Positions 61,637 to 64,000 of a DNA stretch of 64,000 bases are shown piece after piece. The notes beneath the pieces were generated by a model, which was not told the DNA's origin, made no database searches, and worked only from the letters and a program-made list of their open reading frames with translations. The stretch's first letter is position 1. Each line of letters begins with the position of its first letter. Both the position numbers and the translations under genes were made by a program. Origin of the DNA: JAZKHT01 sp040385245 (GTDB lineage: Bacteria > Pseudomonadota > Alphaproteobacteria > Rhodobacterales > Rhodobacteraceae); contig JAZKHT010000005.1 in NCBI GenBank assembly GCA_040385245.1, positions 30,562 to 94,561 of the forward strand, given 5' to 3'.

Positions 61637-63934
61637 ATGGAAAGCCCTACGGAGACTGCGAAGATCTCTCCTGCAAACATTGCCGCTGGGGTCGGGCTCG
61701 CTGAACGCCGCGAGATCTGCGGTCTGTTGGCACTTCTCGAAATTTCAGGAACCGCTGAGATCCTGAAGGGGTTAGCGTTTTCGGCTCAGAACAAACTGAT
61801 GAAGACGGAAGCTGCTGCCGGTGACCGGATGGCGCTGATCGGTGAATCGTTTCTGAATGGAACGAGTTCGACGGACGCGCTTCGGCTCAAGCTTTGGTTC
61901 GAGGTTTCACAGATTCTGGGGCTTCCGGATCGTATTCCCCTTTCGATGCGGGGCATTCAATCTGCCGCGGCGGCAATGGGGGTGCGAGCCGCCGAAATAC
62001 TGAAACCGTCCGTTCTGGCAGCGCGTACGAGCACTGCTGACGCAGGTTCCAGTACTGCCAAAAAAGTTGGACGAGGGCTCATGAAGGTGCTTCCCAAGCG
62101 TCGGCGAAATTCTGGTCATGAGGTGAGCTTTCCAGATGTCGTCGCCTTTGAACTCGAGTCGCTGTTCAACGGGTTTAGCCAGGTTGATCTGACCGGCACT
62201 GTCGACCCGGATGTAGCCGCCGCTATTCGGCGAGGCCAAACAGCGATATCCACTGCGGCCGTCGCCGGCGGCGGCTGGGCCGCTTTCGCCACGGCCGTGG
62301 GAACTGCCGGCTTTGCGCCCTATATAGCTGCAGCGCAGCTTTCGGCGGTTATTCCCTTCGTCAGTGGGCCCGCTCTGGTTTCGTTCCTTGCCGTCATGAC
62401 CAACCCAGTGACAGTCGTCGCCGGAGCTGCTGCTTTGGGCTATTGGGCTATCAAAGGGCAGAGCGTGTCGGCGAGGGAGACAGCGGCTTCCCGGGTCGCA
62501 ATTCTGCTGGCGGTGAGGGGTTTGCAGGATCAGGGTGCCGGTATCGCGGCCTTGGCGACCGTGCTTCGCCGCGGCCACCGGCTTACCGAGGCCGAGCTGA
62601 GCCATTTGAGCGACAAGGCGCGTGAAAGGCTGCTTTCGCGCGGGCGCCAGATCGACATCCGGCTTTCTGGCGAGATTCCACCTGGCGTATCTACCGCTCC
62701 GGGAGCCTGGGGGTTGTCGCCAAAACGCGAGGCCTGGTCTGCAGGCGCCGACACTGCCGTTGTTGCAGGGCTGACCGCGGGCGACATGCTTTACCATGCT
62801 GCAGCAATTGACCCTGCCGTATTGAAGGCGGCTGATTTCTCTCGGGCACTCGATCTCGACAGCTCGCTGGAGCTGGCGGCTCACCTGGCATCTTTTGCCT
62901 CGGGGGGCGCACAGATTGCGGTCCGGGGCTATACCGCCGAACAACTGGTAATGGCCAGCCTGGTAGACCAAGGGCACGTGGTTGAACTCGCCGCTAGCAG
63001 CACGATGCCGGGCTATGATTTGCTTGTAGACGGAAACCCCGTTCAAGTTAAATGCGGGGCAAGCCTGTCCCTACTGCGCGAACACTTCTCGAAGTACCCT
63101 GACATTCCGGTGATTGCCAACGCAGACCTTGCCAGAATGGCCGAGGCGTCGGGCGAGCCATGGGCGCAACTGGTGAGTTCGGTCGAGGCCTTCGACCTCG
63201 AATACGTGCAAAGCATCCTTGAGAGGTCGCTTGGGGCTGCCGAAGCGTTGGGTGAGAGCGCGGTGCCGTTTTATGCCATGATCGTTGGCGGCGTTCGCGC
63301 CGCGAGCAAGGCCTGGACAGGTCAGATTCCCGTCGAAGACCTGCCGGCATGGCTTGTACTTGATCTTGCAATCCGAGGAGGTCTGTCGTCCGTTGGACAA
63401 ACCAGCGGTGCTTTTGTGGGCTTGCTGGTGATCGGCCCCGCGGGTGCTCTAGTGCTTGGTCCTGCAATAGGCATCGCGGCGCTCTTCGGGACCGGTCAAC
63501 TTCACGGACTGCTCGATCGTGCTATCCGTAATCCTTGGCATGCGTCGGTCATGGAGGCGGCAGAGTGCCTGAGCCGAGCCCTCGTGAAGGCCTGCAGCCG
63601 GCGACTGAGTATAGTGCTGGAGCGTCAGTTCCGATTGAGAGAAACAGCTCAGAACATGCCCAGGGACTTGGGCACTTGGCTCGACAGCCGCTTGGCGGAT
63701 GACGTCATGCAGGTTTGGGAGCTTCTGGATGGATACGGGGAAGTCTCAACCCTTCGTGACGCAATGGAGCTTCTGATCCATGCCTCTGCGATTGTCGTGG
63801 CGGACCGGGAGGTCTTAGTGGCACGCCGGCATTTGGCCTCGCTGATCGAAGCAAAACCCACAACCGTGGCCTCACTGCGGCAGGTCGGCGGCAGGCTTGC
63901 TACCCTCGTCCAGACCATTCCCCGACGCAGTTGA
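61637..63934 (+). CDS. Membrane-associated protein with restriction-nuclease-like motif, family unknown
   Basis: This 765-aa protein has no family that I recognise. From the N-terminus: a helical region (1-150), a basic patch VLPKRRR (151-157), two hydrophobic segments (about 205-270, WAAFATAVGTAGFAPYIAA and VVAGAAALGYW), a helical middle, a nuclease-like module (about 428-495: E435, then GYD at 459-461 and QVK at 470-472, the pattern of PD-(D/E)xK enzymes with Gln in place of Glu), a second hydrophobic region (about 570-620, rich in glycine), and a helical tail. Two membrane segments flanking a nuclease-like core are unusual. The gene is intact and divergent from the helicase. Confidence 0.75.
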   Translation: MESPTETAKISPANIAAGVGLAERREICGLLALLEISGTAEILKGLAFSAQNKLMKTEAAAGDRMALIGESFLNGTSSTDALRLKLWFEVSQILGLPDRIPLSMRGIQSAAAAMGVRAAEILKPSVLAARTSTADAGSSTAKKVGRGLMKVLPKRRRNSGHEVSFPDVVAFELESLFNGFSQVDLTGTVDPDVAAAIRRGQTAISTAAVAGGGWAAFATAVGTAGFAPYIAAAQLSAVIPFVSGPALVSFLAVMTNPVTVVAGAAALGYWAIKGQSVSARETAASRVAILLAVRGLQDQGAGIAALATVLRRGHRLTEAELSHLSDKARERLLSRGRQIDIRLSGEIPPGVSTAPGAWGLSPKREAWSAGADTAVVAGLTAGDMLYHAAAIDPAVLKAADFSRALDLDSSLELAAHLASFASGGAQIAVRGYTAEQLVMASLVDQGHVVELAASSTMPGYDLLVDGNPVQVKCGASLSLLREHFSKYPDIPVIANADLARMAEASGEPWAQLVSSVEAFDLEYVQSILERSLGAAEALGESAVPFYAMIVGGVRAASKAWTGQIPVEDLPAWLVLDLAIRGGLSSVGQTSGAFVGLLVIGPAGALVLGPAIGIAALFGTGQLHGLLDRAIRNPWHASVMEAAECLSRALVKACSRRLSIVLERQFRLRETAQNMPRDLGTWLDSRLADDVMQVWELLDGYGEVSTLRDAMELLIHASAIVVADREVLVARRHLASLIEAKPTTVASLRQVGGRLATLVQTIPRRS

Positions 63935-64000
63935 CCCAATCGGCCCTTAGGGTCAGGACTCGTTCTTGTTTCATAGCCAGAACATGACGATTGCGGCGAG

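Noticed and set aside
1..64000. CRISPR array or cas genes
   Set aside because: No regularly spaced direct repeats and no Cas-like protein were seen anywhere in the window.

Overview
The window looks like a member of the Rhodobacteraceae/Paracoccaceae (alphaproteobacteria). It has high GC content, a circularly permuted two-piece tmRNA whose tag reads ANDNRAPMALAA, the typical aa3 oxidase assembly cluster (ctaC-ctaB-small protein-ctaG-ctaE-SURF1-thrC-M16), and the half of a tRNA-His carrying A73, an alphaproteobacterial trait.

Region 1 (1-31.1 kb) is ordinary chromosome. It holds the end of a polyamine-type binding protein, ssrA, an FAD-linked 2-hydroxyacid dehydrogenase, an MBL-fold protein, and the cytochrome oxidase/threonine synthase operon on the minus strand. 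Then come tldD, tex, and a DUF2126/transglutaminase - circularly permuted ATP-grasp/alpha-E - transglutaminase operon with a third transglutaminase and a YetF pair nearby. An ABC ATPase/FtsX/AttH-like export module and a NYN-domain protein finish the region.

Region 2 (31.14-64 kb, running off the window) appears to be a genomic island. Its left border is an exact 3' half of a tRNA-His, followed by a tyrosine integrase. The island carries a GST/MarR pair and a membrane protein/TetR pair, each with clear palindromic operators. Next is a copper and heavy-metal resistance block: multicopper oxidase, CueR, a frameshifted glutaredoxin, CopA, CopZ, an MFS pump, a DUF305 protein, a YncE-like beta-propeller, a YHS-type P1B ATPase and a DUF302 protein. 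CueR-type boxes occur at several promoters. Beyond this lies accessory DNA with IS scars: an IS21-type end, a decayed IS3 copy, and a recombinase remnant. There is also a second, truncated copy of the MFS gene next to LysR/WrbA/DUF1127-like/EamA genes, a second integrase with a nonsense codon, and a CPBP protease.

The far right holds the most unusual locus: two large divergent genes. One is a GTG-started PD-(D/E)xK nuclease fused to a DUF2075-type superfamily 1 helicase. The other is a 765-residue protein of unknown family with a restriction-nuclease-like motif set between hydrophobic segments. Placed on a tRNA-borne island, they are good candidates for an uncharacterised mobile-element defence system. 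That role is inference, not demonstrated.
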